DNA of 64,000 nucleotides from Aminobacter aganoensis (GTDB lineage: Bacteria > Pseudomonadota > Alphaproteobacteria > Rhizobiales > Rhizobiaceae): contig NZ_JACHOU010000002.1 of NCBI RefSeq assembly GCF_014206975.1, forward strand, positions 248,001 to 312,000. The letters run 5' to 3'. The stretch's first letter is position 1. The number at the start of each line of letters is the position of its first letter. This document shows, piece after piece, positions 45,452 through 53,843 of the stretch. A model generated the notes under the pieces. The model did not search any database. It saw only the letters and a list, made by a program, of their open reading frames with translations, and had not been told where the DNA came from. Position numbers and translations under genes: made by a program.

Positions 45452-46771
45452 TCAGCCGTGGCGCGGCCATTGCGGGTGCAGCGTGTCGATGACGAAGCCA
45501 TGGGCGTGGCGATGGCCGAGGCGGTGCCCGCCTTCGGCCCAGTGCGGGTCGTCGTCGGCAAGTCCGTCGTGATGGTGGTCGACGACATCGGGATCGGACG
45601 ACGGCCACAGGCGCAAGGCCACGGCAACCGCCGCGGCCGCGATGCCGGCCATGATGACGAAGGTCGCCGGCAGGCCGACCTTCACGCCAAGCCAGCCGGC
45701 CAGCGGATAGGTGACCAGCCAGCAGGCATGCGACAGCGCGAACTGCGCGGCAAACAGGGCCGGCCTGTCCTCGGCACGCGACGAGCGTCGGAGCAGCCTG
45801 CCCGCTGGAGTCTGCGCCATCGAATAGCCGAGGCCGAGTATGAACCACAGCGGCAAAAGCGAAGCAAAGCCCTGCACCAGCGTGCCGGAAACGAGGCCGA
45901 GCGCCAGCAGGGAAATGCCCGCCAGCATGATCGAGCGGTCCTGCACCCGGTCGAGGATTCTCGGCAGCATCAGCGCCGCCGTCATCGAGCCTGCGCCGTA
46001 GGCGGCGAGCGCCAAGGCCGTCGCCTTCTGCGACAGGCCGTACTCGCCCTGCACGATGACGACGGTGTTGACGATCACCATGGCGCCGGAGGCTGCGACC
46101 GCCATGCTGACCGCGAGCAGGCCCTGCAGCCTGGGCGTGGCGAGATAGATGCGCACGCCGCGCGTCGTCCGCTCATAGATGCCGCGCGGCGCCGACAGCT
46201 TCGCGCTCGGCAGCGTCACCGAGACCACCAGTGCTGCCGACGCCAGGAAGCCGACGACGGTGCCGGCGAACAGTTCGTGGAAGCTGACCACCGTCAGCAA
46301 GGCGGCCGCCAGGATGGGGCTGACAAGGCTCTCGAGATCATAGGCCAGCCGGGTCAGCGACAGCGCGCGGGTATAGTCCTTCTCGTCGGGCAAAACGTCG
46401 GGGATCGTCGCCTGGAATGCCGGGGTGAAGCCGGCCGAGGCCGACTGCAGCACGAAGATCAGGACATAGACCTGCCAGACCTCGGTGACGAAGGGCAGAA
46501 GCAGCACCACCGCCGCGCGCACGAGATCGAGGCAGACGAGCATCGAACGACGCGGCAGGCGTTCGGCAAAGGCTGCCGCGACGGGTGCCACGGCGACGAA
46601 GGCGATCATCTTGATCGCCAGGGCCGTGCCGAGCACCACGCCGGCATCGGGCCCCGCCAGTTCGTAGGCCAGGAGCCCGAGCGCAACGGTGGCAAGGCCG
46701 GTGCCCAGCAGCGCGATCAGCTGCGCCGCGAAAAGGTGGCGATAGGTTCGGTTGGAAAGGATCTGCAGCAT
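45452..46771 (-). CDS. MFS metal exporter with histidine-rich C-terminus (NreB/NrsD-like)
   Basis: A 439-residue inner-membrane transporter with about twelve membrane segments (MLQILSNRTYRHLFAAQLIALL, AFAERLPRRSMLVCLDLVRA, and so on). After the last span comes a soluble tail rich in histidine: DVVDHHHDGLADDDPHWAEGG, then GHRLGHRHAHGF, PQWPRHG. Such a tail is typical of the NreB/NrsD group of nickel exporters, where it binds Ni(II). It is preceded on the same strand, after an 83-base gap, by a CsoR/RcnR-type sensor with a nickel-like residue set. Cobalt or copper cannot be excluded. Confidence 0.82.
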   Translation of the reverse strand: MLQILSNRTYRHLFAAQLIALLGTGLATVALGLLAYELAGPDAGVVLGTALAIKMIAFVAVAPVAAAFAERLPRRSMLVCLDLVRAAVVLLLPFVTEVWQVYVLIFVLQSASAGFTPAFQATIPDVLPDEKDYTRALSLTRLAYDLESLVSPILAAALLTVVSFHELFAGTVVGFLASAALVVSVTLPSAKLSAPRGIYERTTRGVRIYLATPRLQGLLAVSMAVAASGAMVIVNTVVIVQGEYGLSQKATALALAAYGAGSMTAALMLPRILDRVQDRSIMLAGISLLALGLVSGTLVQGFASLLPLWFILGLGYSMAQTPAGRLLRRSSRAEDRPALFAAQFALSHACWLVTYPLAGWLGVKVGLPATFVIMAGIAAAAVAVALRLWPSSDPDVVDHHHDGLADDDPHWAEGGHRLGHRHAHGFVIDTLHPQWPRHG

Positions 46772-46854
46772 CGTCGCCCTGGCGGTGTTCGGCGGCCCGA
46801 GGGCCAGTCAGTCCTTCGGCATCCGACGTGGCCGCAGAACGGCCGCGGCGCGGC

Positions 46855-47136
46855 CTAGAGGTACTTGGTGATTTCCTTGAATTCGTCGATCGACTGGCGC
46901 TGCTGGCGCGGCAAGGTTCCGACCGCGTCTTCGAGGCAATGGTCGAGATGATCCTGGATCAGCGTGCGCTTGGCCTGTCCGACCGCCTTCTCGACGGCAT
47001 GAAGCTGCTGGGCGATGTCGAGGCAGGGGCGGCCCGCATCGATCATGGCGATGATGCCGCGCAGATGGCCCTCGGCCCGCTTCAACCGCTTGACCGTGTC
47101 GGGATGGGAGGCGTGGTGGTGAGCATGTTCCGTCAT
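46855..47136 (-). CDS. CsoR/RcnR family metal-sensing repressor (InrS-like residue set)
   Basis: A 93-residue all-helical sensor (DTVKRLKRAEGHLRGIIAMI, DAGRPCLDIAQQLHAVEKAVG, IQDHLDHCLEDAV). Likely metal ligands are Cys38, His63 and Cys67, the copper-sensor triad, plus an N-terminal His (His4, His6-8). The distances His6-Cys38-His63-Cys67 (32, 25, 4) equal those of the nickel sensor InrS as I recall it (21, 53, 78, 82). The ATG at 47136 starts MTEHAHHHASH; a TTG at 47142 is also in frame. A palindrome in its promoter is the likely operator. Confidence 0.88.
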   Translation of the reverse strand: MTEHAHHHASHPDTVKRLKRAEGHLRGIIAMIDAGRPCLDIAQQLHAVEKAVGQAKRTLIQDHLDHCLEDAVGTLPRQQRQSIDEFKEITKYL

Positions 47137-47146
47137 GTCCAATTGC

Positions 47147-47165
47147 TATCCCCCCGGAGGGGATA
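47147..47165. promoter_or_regulatory. CsoR/RcnR-type operator candidate
   Basis: TATCCCC-CCGGA-GGGGATA is a perfect 7-5-7 inverted repeat, 10 bases before the sensor ATG. G/C-tract palindromes flanked by A/T are typical operators of CsoR/RcnR-family repressors. Confidence 0.7.
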
Positions 47166-47262
47166 CGGTCAAGGCCAGATATCACCATGAATCAAGCTTC
47201 GCGACCGGACCGAGCGCCCAGGCACTGGCTCGGAGCAAAGCTCCGATCGGAAATGTCTGTGC

Positions 47263-48171
47263 TCAGCGATAACCCGTCGTATCCGCCGGCTTGCCCGCAT
47301 CCTGCACCTCGACGACATAGGGCCATGCATTGGGCCTGGAGCCGTCGAGGTCGGTGAAGCCATAGACCTGCGCCAGTCCGCCGCTCGACAGCGACTGGCC
47401 GTTCCAGCGCGCAACGTCGGGGTCGGCGGCGAGAGCCGCCACCGCCCTGCCGACGAAGCGCGGCGTTTCGGAGATGGCGAAATGCGGAACATTTTCGAGC
47501 GCGTCGCGCCAGTTAGCTTCGGTCACGCCGAAATGCTCCAGCATCATTTCCGAGCGCAGCCAGCCCGGCGTGATCGCTACCGAGGTCGCGCCATGCGGAG
47601 CGAGATCCTTGGCATGGGCCCAGGCCATGCGCAGCACCGCCGCCTTGCACAGGTCGTAAAACGGCGACAGGCGGTAGTTCACGGCATTGTATTCGGCCGT
47701 GCCGTCGGTCACCTCGACCAGCAGCCCGCCCGACTTCTCGATCATCAGCGGCAGCGCGTGATGGGCGGTGATCAGATGCGTATCGATGGATAGCCTCAGC
47801 ATACGGAGGCCGTTGTCGAGATTGTGGTCCCACACCGGCTTGTTCCACTCGAACAGCTTCTCGCCGCCCCAGATGTCGTTGACCAGGATGTCGAGCCGGC
47901 CCTGTTCCTTGCGGATTCGGGCGACGAGATCGCGCACCTCGTCCGACACCAGATGGTCGACGCGCACCGCGATGCCTCTGCCGCCCAGCGCATCGATGGC
48001 CTCCGCGGTTTCCTCGATCGTCTCGGGCCGCTGGTATTCGGATTGCCGGTCGCGGGTCGTGCGCCCGGTCACGTAGACGGTGGCGCCGGCCGCGCCCAGT
48101 TCCATGGCAATGCCCCTGCCCGCGCCGCGGCTGCCGCCGGCGACGAGCGCCACTTTCCCTTGCAGTGTCAT
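47263..48171 (-). CDS. short-chain dehydrogenase/reductase
   Basis: A 302-residue NAD(P)-dependent enzyme. The nucleotide loop GGSRGAGRGIA follows MTLQGKVALVA, the NDIWGG motif replaces NNAG, and the catalytic region is SPFYDLCKAAVLRMAW with Tyr-xxx-Lys. The ATG at 48171 is chosen (the frame extends to 48213 without support). Divergent from a TetR gene with a palindrome between them, so it is probably its target. Substrate unknown. Confidence 0.88.
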   Translation of the reverse strand: MTLQGKVALVAGGSRGAGRGIAMELGAAGATVYVTGRTTRDRQSEYQRPETIEETAEAIDALGGRGIAVRVDHLVSDEVRDLVARIRKEQGRLDILVNDIWGGEKLFEWNKPVWDHNLDNGLRMLRLSIDTHLITAHHALPLMIEKSGGLLVEVTDGTAEYNAVNYRLSPFYDLCKAAVLRMAWAHAKDLAPHGATSVAITPGWLRSEMMLEHFGVTEANWRDALENVPHFAISETPRFVGRAVAALAADPDVARWNGQSLSSGGLAQVYGFTDLDGSRPNAWPYVVEVQDAGKPADTTGYR

Positions 48172-48226
48172 CGATCTCTCCCGAAATTGTGTCGGTCGAA
48201 GGCTGGAAATCACCTTTAGGGCGATA

Positions 48227-48248
48227 TATAAATGAATATTCGTTTATA
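48227..48248. promoter_or_regulatory. palindromic operator in the SDR/TetR divergent region
   Basis: A 22-bp A/T-rich inverted repeat centred at 48237/48238 (left half TATAAATGAAT, right half ATTCGTTTATA) has one mismatched pair. It lies 15 bases before the TetR ATG and 56 bases from the SDR start, as expected for a shared operator. Confidence 0.7.
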
Positions 48249-48262
48249 AATTAACGGTCAAT

Positions 48263-48838
48263 ATGCCCCGCCCCAAGACCCTTTCCGACCATGACGTGCT
48301 CGTCGCCGCTTCCCGGCTGCTGCATGACAACGGCCCCGATGCGCTGACCTTCGAAAGCCTCGGCCGTGCCTGCGGCCTGTCGCCGGCGACGCTGGTGCAG
48401 CGCTTCAAGTCCAAGGCCAGGCTGAAGCAGGCAACGCTGCTGCATGCCTGGGACGGGCTCGACGCCAGGACGGCAGCGCTGGCCGCCTCGACGCCAAGGA
48501 CGCCCGAAGGGGCGATCGAGCTGCTTGTCGGCCTGTCGGATTATGGCGGCATCGAAACCTATGCCGAAGGTCTCTTGGTGCTGCGCGAGGATCTGCGCGA
48601 TCCCGTACTCCGGGCCCGCGGTGCTACCTGGAAAGTGGCGCTGTCAGCCGCCCTCGACGAGCGCTTCACTGATGTTGCCACAGCACCCCGCGGCATCGGC
48701 CTGCTGATGGCCTCGCAATGGCAAGGCTCGCTGTTGTGGTGGGGTTTCGACCCGCAGGGCAAGGTCCAGGACTTCGTCGCCGCCGGCCTGCGCGGCTTCG
48801 TTTCCGCCGTGCTGGCCGAGCCGGCAAAAGCCGGCTGA
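48263..48838 (+). CDS. TetR/AcrR family transcriptional regulator
   Basis: A 191-residue repressor with the N-terminal helix-turn-helix (SDHDVLVAASRLLHDNGPDAL, then CGLSPATLVQRFKSKARLKQAT) and a ligand-binding helical domain of unknown specificity. It is divergent from the SDR gene and likely controls it together with itself. Start MPRPKTLSDHD is preceded by an A/T-rich promoter region. Confidence 0.9.
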   Translation: MPRPKTLSDHDVLVAASRLLHDNGPDALTFESLGRACGLSPATLVQRFKSKARLKQATLLHAWDGLDARTAALAASTPRTPEGAIELLVGLSDYGGIETYAEGLLVLREDLRDPVLRARGATWKVALSAALDERFTDVATAPRGIGLLMASQWQGSLLWWGFDPQGKVQDFVAAGLRGFVSAVLAEPAKAG

Positions 48839-48850
48839 TCCAGTCCGTTG

Positions 48851-49081
48851 CTACTTGTCGCCGGGCTTCTTCTTGCCGCTCAAAAGCGCATAGACCGCCA
48901 TCGAATGGCCGTGGCCGAGGGCGAACTCGTCGCGCAGCCATTCGATGATCTGCCCGGCCTTGACGCCTGGCTTCAGCTTGCCGCCGTCGGAAAATCCCTT
49001 GCCGTCGGCGAGCGCTGCCAGTTCCTCCGGCCCCTTGCCGGTCTTGGTCTTGATGGTGTCGAGATAGGCCTGGAAAGACAT
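48851..49081 (-). CDS. DUF4287 domain protein
   Basis: A 76-residue protein: MSFQAYLDTIKTKTGKGPEEL, then GLKPGVKAGQIIEWLRDEFALGHGHSMAVYALL. This is the DUF4287 pattern (sometimes at the N-terminus of DUF5655 proteins), of unknown function. The longer reading upstream lies over the DMT gene in another frame and is rejected. Confidence 0.85.
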   Translation of the reverse strand: MSFQAYLDTIKTKTGKGPEELAALADGKGFSDGGKLKPGVKAGQIIEWLRDEFALGHGHSMAVYALLSGKKKPGDK

Positions 49082-49110
49082 GTCGTTCTCCTCGTTGACG
49101 ATTGAATTGA

Positions 49111-50025
49111 TCAGGCGCACTTGCGGTTGGCCAGCACACCGCCGGCGATGATCGCGGTAAGCCCCACGACCGACAGCATGGTCAGCACGTCGTTGAACAG
49201 CAGGGCTGCCAGCACCACGCCGAAGCCCGTGCCCCAATAGCCGAGTTGGCTGAAGAACACCGGCCCGCCGATCTCCTGCAGGCGGAAGTTGAGCAGGTAG
49301 GAGCTGGCTGACGTCGCCACCATGCAGCCGATCCAGAACAGGATGTCGCGGTCGAGGAAGATCCAGCTCGACGGCGCCTCGAAGAACGGCGCCACCAGCG
49401 CCACCATCAGGCTGGAGCTCAGCAGGATGCCGCAGGAGAAGGCGAGCGCCGACGAGCCCTTGGGCCAGTAGGCCGTGCGGATAATGTTGCCGGCGGCGGC
49501 GCAGGCCGGAATGATGATGCCGAGCAGCACCCAGACGGTCTGCGAGAAGTCGATCTCGGCGATCTGCTGCTGCACAAGCGCGGCCATGCCGGCAAGACCG
49601 ATCAGGATGCCGGCGAAGCGCCTGAGATACATGCGCTCGATGCCGAGCCCGGCGGCGAAGCTCATCGTCAGCAGCGGCGACAGCGAATAGACGGTCGAGG
49701 TGTAGGCCGGCCCGACGCGGTCCACGATATAGTAGCCGAGCACGGTCGGGATGGTGAAGCTGATGATGCCGAGCACCAGGTAGAGCACGAGATGGCGCCG
49801 CTCGCGCGGGATGCCCTGCCCCGACGCGGCCAGCAGCGGCAGCAGGATCATGCCGGCGCCGACATTGGCGACCAGCGCCAGCTGGAACGGCTGCATGCCG
49901 GCATTCAGCGCCGCCTTGGAGATCATGATGCGGGTGGCGAAGACGAGGCCGCACAGCGCTAGCAGCAGCAGAGGCGAGCGCGCGGCATAGGCCACCGGGG
50001 TGCGGAGAACTTCCTGTTGCGTCAT
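49111..50025 (-). CDS. DMT superfamily (EamA) transporter
   Basis: A 304-residue inner-membrane protein with ten hydrophobic segments in two EamA repeats (PLLLLALCGLVFATRIMISKAAL, VILLPLLAASGQG, ILIGLAGMAALV). It is divergent from a MarR regulator whose palindromic sites lie in the gap, so it is the probable target of that regulator. A 29-base gap separates it from the DUF4287 gene downstream. Substrate unknown. Confidence 0.87.
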   Translation of the reverse strand: MTQQEVLRTPVAYAARSPLLLLALCGLVFATRIMISKAALNAGMQPFQLALVANVGAGMILLPLLAASGQGIPRERRHLVLYLVLGIISFTIPTVLGYYIVDRVGPAYTSTVYSLSPLLTMSFAAGLGIERMYLRRFAGILIGLAGMAALVQQQIAEIDFSQTVWVLLGIIIPACAAAGNIIRTAYWPKGSSALAFSCGILLSSSLMVALVAPFFEAPSSWIFLDRDILFWIGCMVATSASSYLLNFRLQEIGGPVFFSQLGYWGTGFGVVLAALLFNDVLTMLSVVGLTAIIAGGVLANRKCA

Positions 50026-50040
50026 GGTCGACCTCGAGAT

Positions 50041-50056
50041 ATCTTAGTACTAAGAT
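50041..50056. promoter_or_regulatory. MarR operator candidate, first site
   Basis: ATCTTAGT-ACTAAGAT is a perfect 16-bp palindrome, 16 bases upstream of the DMT start codon and about 20 bases from the MarR start. Confidence 0.75.
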
Positions 50057-50069
50057 AAATGACGGAACT

Positions 50070-50085
50070 ATCTTAGTGTCAAGAC
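50070..50085. promoter_or_regulatory. MarR operator candidate, second degenerate site
   Basis: A second copy starting ATCTTAGT lies 29 bases after the first. Its right half (GTCAAGAC) is degenerate. It covers the GTG start codon of the MarR gene. Confidence 0.5.
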
Positions 50086-50627
50086 ATCTCGACGAAAATA
50101 TCGGGGAACCGGCCAGCGACGGCCTGCAGGACGGCATCGACGCGCGCCGGGCACAGTGGGCGCGGGAACTGCCCCATCTCGACACCCGCGGCATGGCGAT
50201 CCTGGGTCGCGCCCGCTGGATCACGCTCGCCGCCCGCCCCGAGATCGAGGCGATCTTCGCCTCCCATGGGCTCGACAGCGGCGAGGCCGACGTGCTGTTC
50301 ACGCTGCTGCGCTCGGGCCCGCCCTACCGGCTGCGCCCGACCGAGCTCTACAAGTCGATGATGATCTCGTCGGGCGGCGTCACCAACCGCATCGCCAAGC
50401 TGGTCAAGGCTGGCCTGGTCAGGCAGGTGGCCTCCGACGGCGACGGCCGCAGCCTGCCGGTGGAGTTGACGGAGGAAGGCATTTCCCGCGCCCGCGAGGC
50501 CTTCGAGGCCGACATGGCGGTGGAAACGCTGATGCTGGAAAGCTTGAGCTGGGATGAACAGGCCCAACTCGCCCGGCTGCTGCGCAAGCTGGCGCTGTCG
50601 CTCGGCAGTGCGCCGGCGCTGGAGTGA
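50076..50627 (+). CDS. MarR family transcriptional regulator
   Basis: A 183-residue winged-helix repressor. The DNA-binding part is seen in GEADVLFTLLRSGPPYRLRPTELYKSMMISSGGVTNRIAKLVKAGLV, followed by the wing SDGDGRSLPVELTEEG. The start codon is GTG at 50076, embedded in an operator-like copy. It is probably self-regulated and controls the divergent DMT transporter. Confidence 0.9.
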   Translation: MSRHLDENIGEPASDGLQDGIDARRAQWARELPHLDTRGMAILGRARWITLAARPEIEAIFASHGLDSGEADVLFTLLRSGPPYRLRPTELYKSMMISSGGVTNRIAKLVKAGLVRQVASDGDGRSLPVELTEEGISRAREAFEADMAVETLMLESLSWDEQAQLARLLRKLALSLGSAPALE

Positions 50628-50724
50628 ACCTGGCCAAGCACCTGCCCCGGCTGGCGCTACCGGTCACCGAGATCGGCACGCCACAGTGCGCCCGGAATCA
50701 CCGACCGCATCACGGGAAACGAGA

Positions 50725-50979
50725 ATGAACCGCGACGATCTTGCCACAATGCTGAGCCAGCAACCGACCGCGAAGGCGCTCGATAAGCCCTGGGGTCTTG
50801 TAGCTGCCGGCCGGCCGCTTTCGGTCAAAACGCCCCTGCGGGCGGCCAGCAACACCAAGACGTTCGTCGCGGCCTGTTATTCGCCAGCCTCCGGCATCGC
50901 CGTCGCCGACTTCGCCACCAATCGCGAGGCCCGCGGCGCACTGGTGTCGATCGTCGAGCAGGTGCTGGCCGAAGCATGA
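50725..50979 (+). pseudogene. internally deleted serine hydrolase (beta-lactamase-like) remnant
   Basis: The 84-codon frame starts MNRDDLATMLSQQP and contains LRAASNTKTFVAA, the SxxK site of class C beta-lactamase/D-Ala-D-Ala carboxypeptidase-like enzymes. It then jumps directly to CYSPASGIAVADFATNREAR, ALVSIVEQVLAEA, which looks like the last strand and helix of such an enzyme. A normal family member is some 350 residues, so about 270 are missing in frame. The stop overlaps the start of the HD gene. Confidence 0.65.
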
Positions 50980-51662
50980 TGACAGCTTCCGAAATCGAAG
51001 ACCTCGCCCGCTTGTTTGCACCGCACGAGACGCTGCTCGCCGGCCTGCTGGCGCGCTGGGACGGCGCCATGGCCGAGGGCGACGGCTCGCATGACCGCTC
51101 GCACCTGATGCGGGTGTGGGCCCTCGTCTGCCGGATCGCGGCGACGGAACCGGGCGCGGACATGGAGGTGCTTGCGGTGGCGACGCTGTTCCACGACTGC
51201 GTTGCCGTGGAGAAGAACTCGCCGCAGCGCGCCATGGCCTCGCGCCTGTCGGCCGATGTGGCGCGCGGGCTCTTGCGCCAGGCCGGCTGGCGTGCGGAGC
51301 GTAGCGAGGCGGTCGCCCATGCCATCGATGCGCACAGCTTCTCGGCCAACATCGAGCCGCGCAGCCCCGAAGCGGCCATCCTGCGCGATGCCGACCGGCT
51401 CGACGCGCTGGGCGCGCTCGGCATTGCCCGGGTGTTCTACGTCGCCGGACGGCTGGGATTGCCGCTCTACGACGCGAATGACCCGTTCTCGCAACGCCGC
51501 CCGCTCGACGACAGGCGCTTCGCGCTCGACCATTTCGAGACCAAGCTGTTCCAACTGTCGTCAGGCCTGCTCACCGCCGCCGGCCGCAAGATCGGCCGCC
51601 AGCGCACGGACCTGATGAGGGAGTTCGTCGCGGACCTCGGCCGGGAAATTGCGGGCGCCTAG
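50976..51662 (+). CDS. HD-domain phosphohydrolase
   Basis: A 228-residue protein with the HD metal site. SHDRSHLMRVWALVCRIA carries the first His, ALATLFHDCVAVEK-like the HD pair and ILRDADRLDALGALG a later Asp. The family hydrolyses nucleotides or related phosphates; the substrate is unknown. Two ATGs (50976, 50979) are possible. The upstream pseudogene overlaps it. It converges on pepT, and the stop codons overlap by 4 bases. Confidence 0.85.
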   Translation: MMTASEIEDLARLFAPHETLLAGLLARWDGAMAEGDGSHDRSHLMRVWALVCRIAATEPGADMEVLAVATLFHDCVAVEKNSPQRAMASRLSADVARGLLRQAGWRAERSEAVAHAIDAHSFSANIEPRSPEAAILRDADRLDALGALGIARVFYVAGRLGLPLYDANDPFSQRRPLDDRRFALDHFETKLFQLSSGLLTAAGRKIGRQRTDLMREFVADLGREIAGA

Positions 51663-52891
51663 GCCCGCTCTTCCCAGACCCTGGCCAGTTCGACGATGGT
51701 CTTCACCGCCTTTTCCATGTCCTGGCGGCTGACCCATTCGAGCGGCGAGTGGAAGGCATGGCCGCCGGCGAAGATGTTGGGGCATGGCAGGCCCATGAAC
51801 GACAGGCGCGAACCGTCAGTGCCGCCACGGATGCTGCCGCGCACCGGTTCCATGCCGGCGCGGCGAATGGCCTCGACGGCGTTCTCGACGATCTCGGGGT
51901 GGCGGTCGAGCACCACCTTCATGTTGCGGTACTGCTCCTTGACGGTGAAGCTGTAGGTCGAGCCGGGATAGGCCGAGACAACGTCGCTGACGATCTGTTC
52001 GAGCATGGCCTCCTTTTCGGCCAGCCCTTCGTCGCGAAAATCGCGGACGATCAGGCTGATCGTCGCCTTTTCCATCGAGCCGCTGACGCTGGTCGGGTGG
52101 ACGAAGCCCTGCCGGCCTTCGGTCGTCTCGGGCGCCATGTCCCTTGGCAGCCGGTCGATGATGGCACCGGCGATCTTGATGGCGTTCTCCATGCGACCCT
52201 TGGCAAGACCGGGATGCATGGCGACGCCCGAGATCGATATCTCGACGCCGTCGGCGGAGAACGTCTCGTCCTCTATGGTGCCAGCCGTCTCGCCATCCAT
52301 GGTGTAGGCGAAGGCTGCGCCGAGCTTGGCGAAGTCGACCTTGTCGACGCCGCGGCCGATCTCCTCGTCGGTGGTGAACAGGATCTTGACCGTGCCGTGC
52401 CTGATGTCGGGATTGTCGACCAGAACCTTGGCCGCCGCCACGATCTCGGCGACGCCGGCCTTGTCGTCGGCGCCCAGCAAGGTCGTGCCGTCGGTGGTGA
52501 CGATGTCGTTGCCGATCTGGTTGTTCAGTTCGAGATGCTCGCTCACCCGGATGACGCGGGAGGGATCGCCCGGCAGCACGATGTCGCCGCCGGCATAGTT
52601 CCGGATCACCTGCGGCTTGACATTGGTGCCGGTGAAATCAGGGGCGGTGTCCATGTGCGAGCAGAAGCAGATCACCGGCACCTGCTTGTCGCTGTTCGAC
52701 GGGATCGTGGCGTAGACGTAGCCATGCTCGTCGAGATGCGCATCGCCAAGGCCGATCGCCTGCAGTTCCTCGACCAGCAGGCGGCCGAGGTTCTTCTGCT
52801 TTTCGGTCGACGGCTGGGAGGTCGAGCTTCCGTCGGCTTGGGTGTCGATGACGACGTAGCGCAGGAAACGGTTGAGAACGGTATCGGTCAT
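51659..52891 (-). CDS. pepT: peptidase T (tripeptide aminopeptidase)
   Basis: A 410-residue M20B zinc peptidase. Metal-binding motifs are CSHMDTAPDFTG, ADDKAGVAEI and FTTDEEIGRGVDKVDF, and a late GGTDGSRLSFMGLPCPNIFAGGHAFHS. Length is typical. It cleaves the N-terminal residue of tripeptides in the cytosol. The ATG at 52891 starts MTDTVLNRFLRYVVIDTQ. The longer upstream frame to 53368 is not supported. Confidence 0.93.
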   Translation of the reverse strand: MTDTVLNRFLRYVVIDTQADGSSTSQPSTEKQKNLGRLLVEELQAIGLGDAHLDEHGYVYATIPSNSDKQVPVICFCSHMDTAPDFTGTNVKPQVIRNYAGGDIVLPGDPSRVIRVSEHLELNNQIGNDIVTTDGTTLLGADDKAGVAEIVAAAKVLVDNPDIRHGTVKILFTTDEEIGRGVDKVDFAKLGAAFAYTMDGETAGTIEDETFSADGVEISISGVAMHPGLAKGRMENAIKIAGAIIDRLPRDMAPETTEGRQGFVHPTSVSGSMEKATISLIVRDFRDEGLAEKEAMLEQIVSDVVSAYPGSTYSFTVKEQYRNMKVVLDRHPEIVENAVEAIRRAGMEPVRGSIRGGTDGSRLSFMGLPCPNIFAGGHAFHSPLEWVSRQDMEKAVKTIVELARVWEERA

Positions 52892-53173
52892 GGCAAGGTC
52901 CAGTGCAATCGGTCGGGCCTGTATAACCGCCCGCGCCGCCGGGGTGAATGCGTTTCTCCGTGCCAGCCCTTGTGCCAGCAGCCCGACGCATGCCGCTTCC
53001 GGTTCCGAGGGGCGACGAGTTCCTCGGTGTGAAACCATCCCAAAGCCAGCCGACGAATTCGGACGGCCGATGAAACCTTCGCCAACGTTGCGCGTGCAGG
53101 TTGTCGTGCCTTCCCAAACAGCGAGCCATCCCCTATCCGCAGCTTGACCCACACTGGATAGAATGGACCGAAC
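52892..53173. other. divergent intergenic region, no gene seen
   Basis: The 282 bases between pepT and the GNAT pseudogene contain the promoters of both. I see no long palindrome, terminator hairpin or coding frame that fits its neighbours. Confidence 0.4.
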
Positions 53174-53711
53174 GTGATCAGACCGGCCAGACTGACGGAT
53201 GCCTCCAGCCTCGCCGCGCTCGGCCTGGAAGTCTGGCTGAACACCTACATTCGCAACGGCGTCAGTGCGTTCTTCGCCGACTACGCCCTGGATCATTTCA
53301 CCGCCGCCCGCTTCGAAGGGATCCTGACGCAGGCTGGCCAGACCATCCTCGCAAAACACCGTCGGCATCGACGGATTCGTCCACGTCTCGTTGGGTTCGC
53401 CGGCGCCTGTAGCGGGATGCTCCGACCTCGAAATCTCGACGCTCTACGTCCAACCCCGCCACCAGGGCTCCGGCGCCGGCGCAAGACTGCTCGCGGAAGC
53501 CCTGCGATATTGCGCTGCTGCCAGCCGGCCGGATGTCTGGCTCACGGTCAATGCGGAAAACACCCGCGCCACGGACTTCTACCTGAGAAAGGGCTTTGAG
53601 AAGGTCGGGGAAACGCGTTTCCAGATCGCCGACCAGTCCTACCCGAACCATGTTCTCCGATACGGGTTTCGTCCAGCCGACAGCATCTCCAGCCAAACCA
53701 TTGATGGCTAG
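53174..53711 (+). pseudogene. GNAT acetyltransferase, frameshifted
   Basis: The first frame (MIRPARLTDASSLAALGLEV, WLNTYIRNGVSAFFADYALD) carries the N-terminal part of a GNAT protein. From about 53357 the family pattern continues one base later (NTVGIDGFVHVSLGSPAPVAG, LYVQPRHQGSGAGARLLAEA, ENTRATDFYLRKGFEKVGE). One A too many in the AAAA run at 53353-53356 explains the shift. The restored product would be about 178 residues. Sequencing error in the A run is a real alternative. Confidence 0.72.
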
Positions 53712-53843
53712 ATCATGCGTCCGGCCACGTCGCCATCGACGCCGGGGCTCCCGCGACAAGCAGCTTTCCTCGTCCCGAACTGCTAAGCAAATGGTGTCGT
53801 CAGAATCAATCGAACACGAGGCCCTTTGCCTCGCAACGAGATC

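Noticed and set aside
53144-53164. Sigma-70 promoter before the GNAT remnant
   Set aside because: TTGACC and TAGAAT are present, but only 9 bases apart, far too close for a -35/-10 pair.
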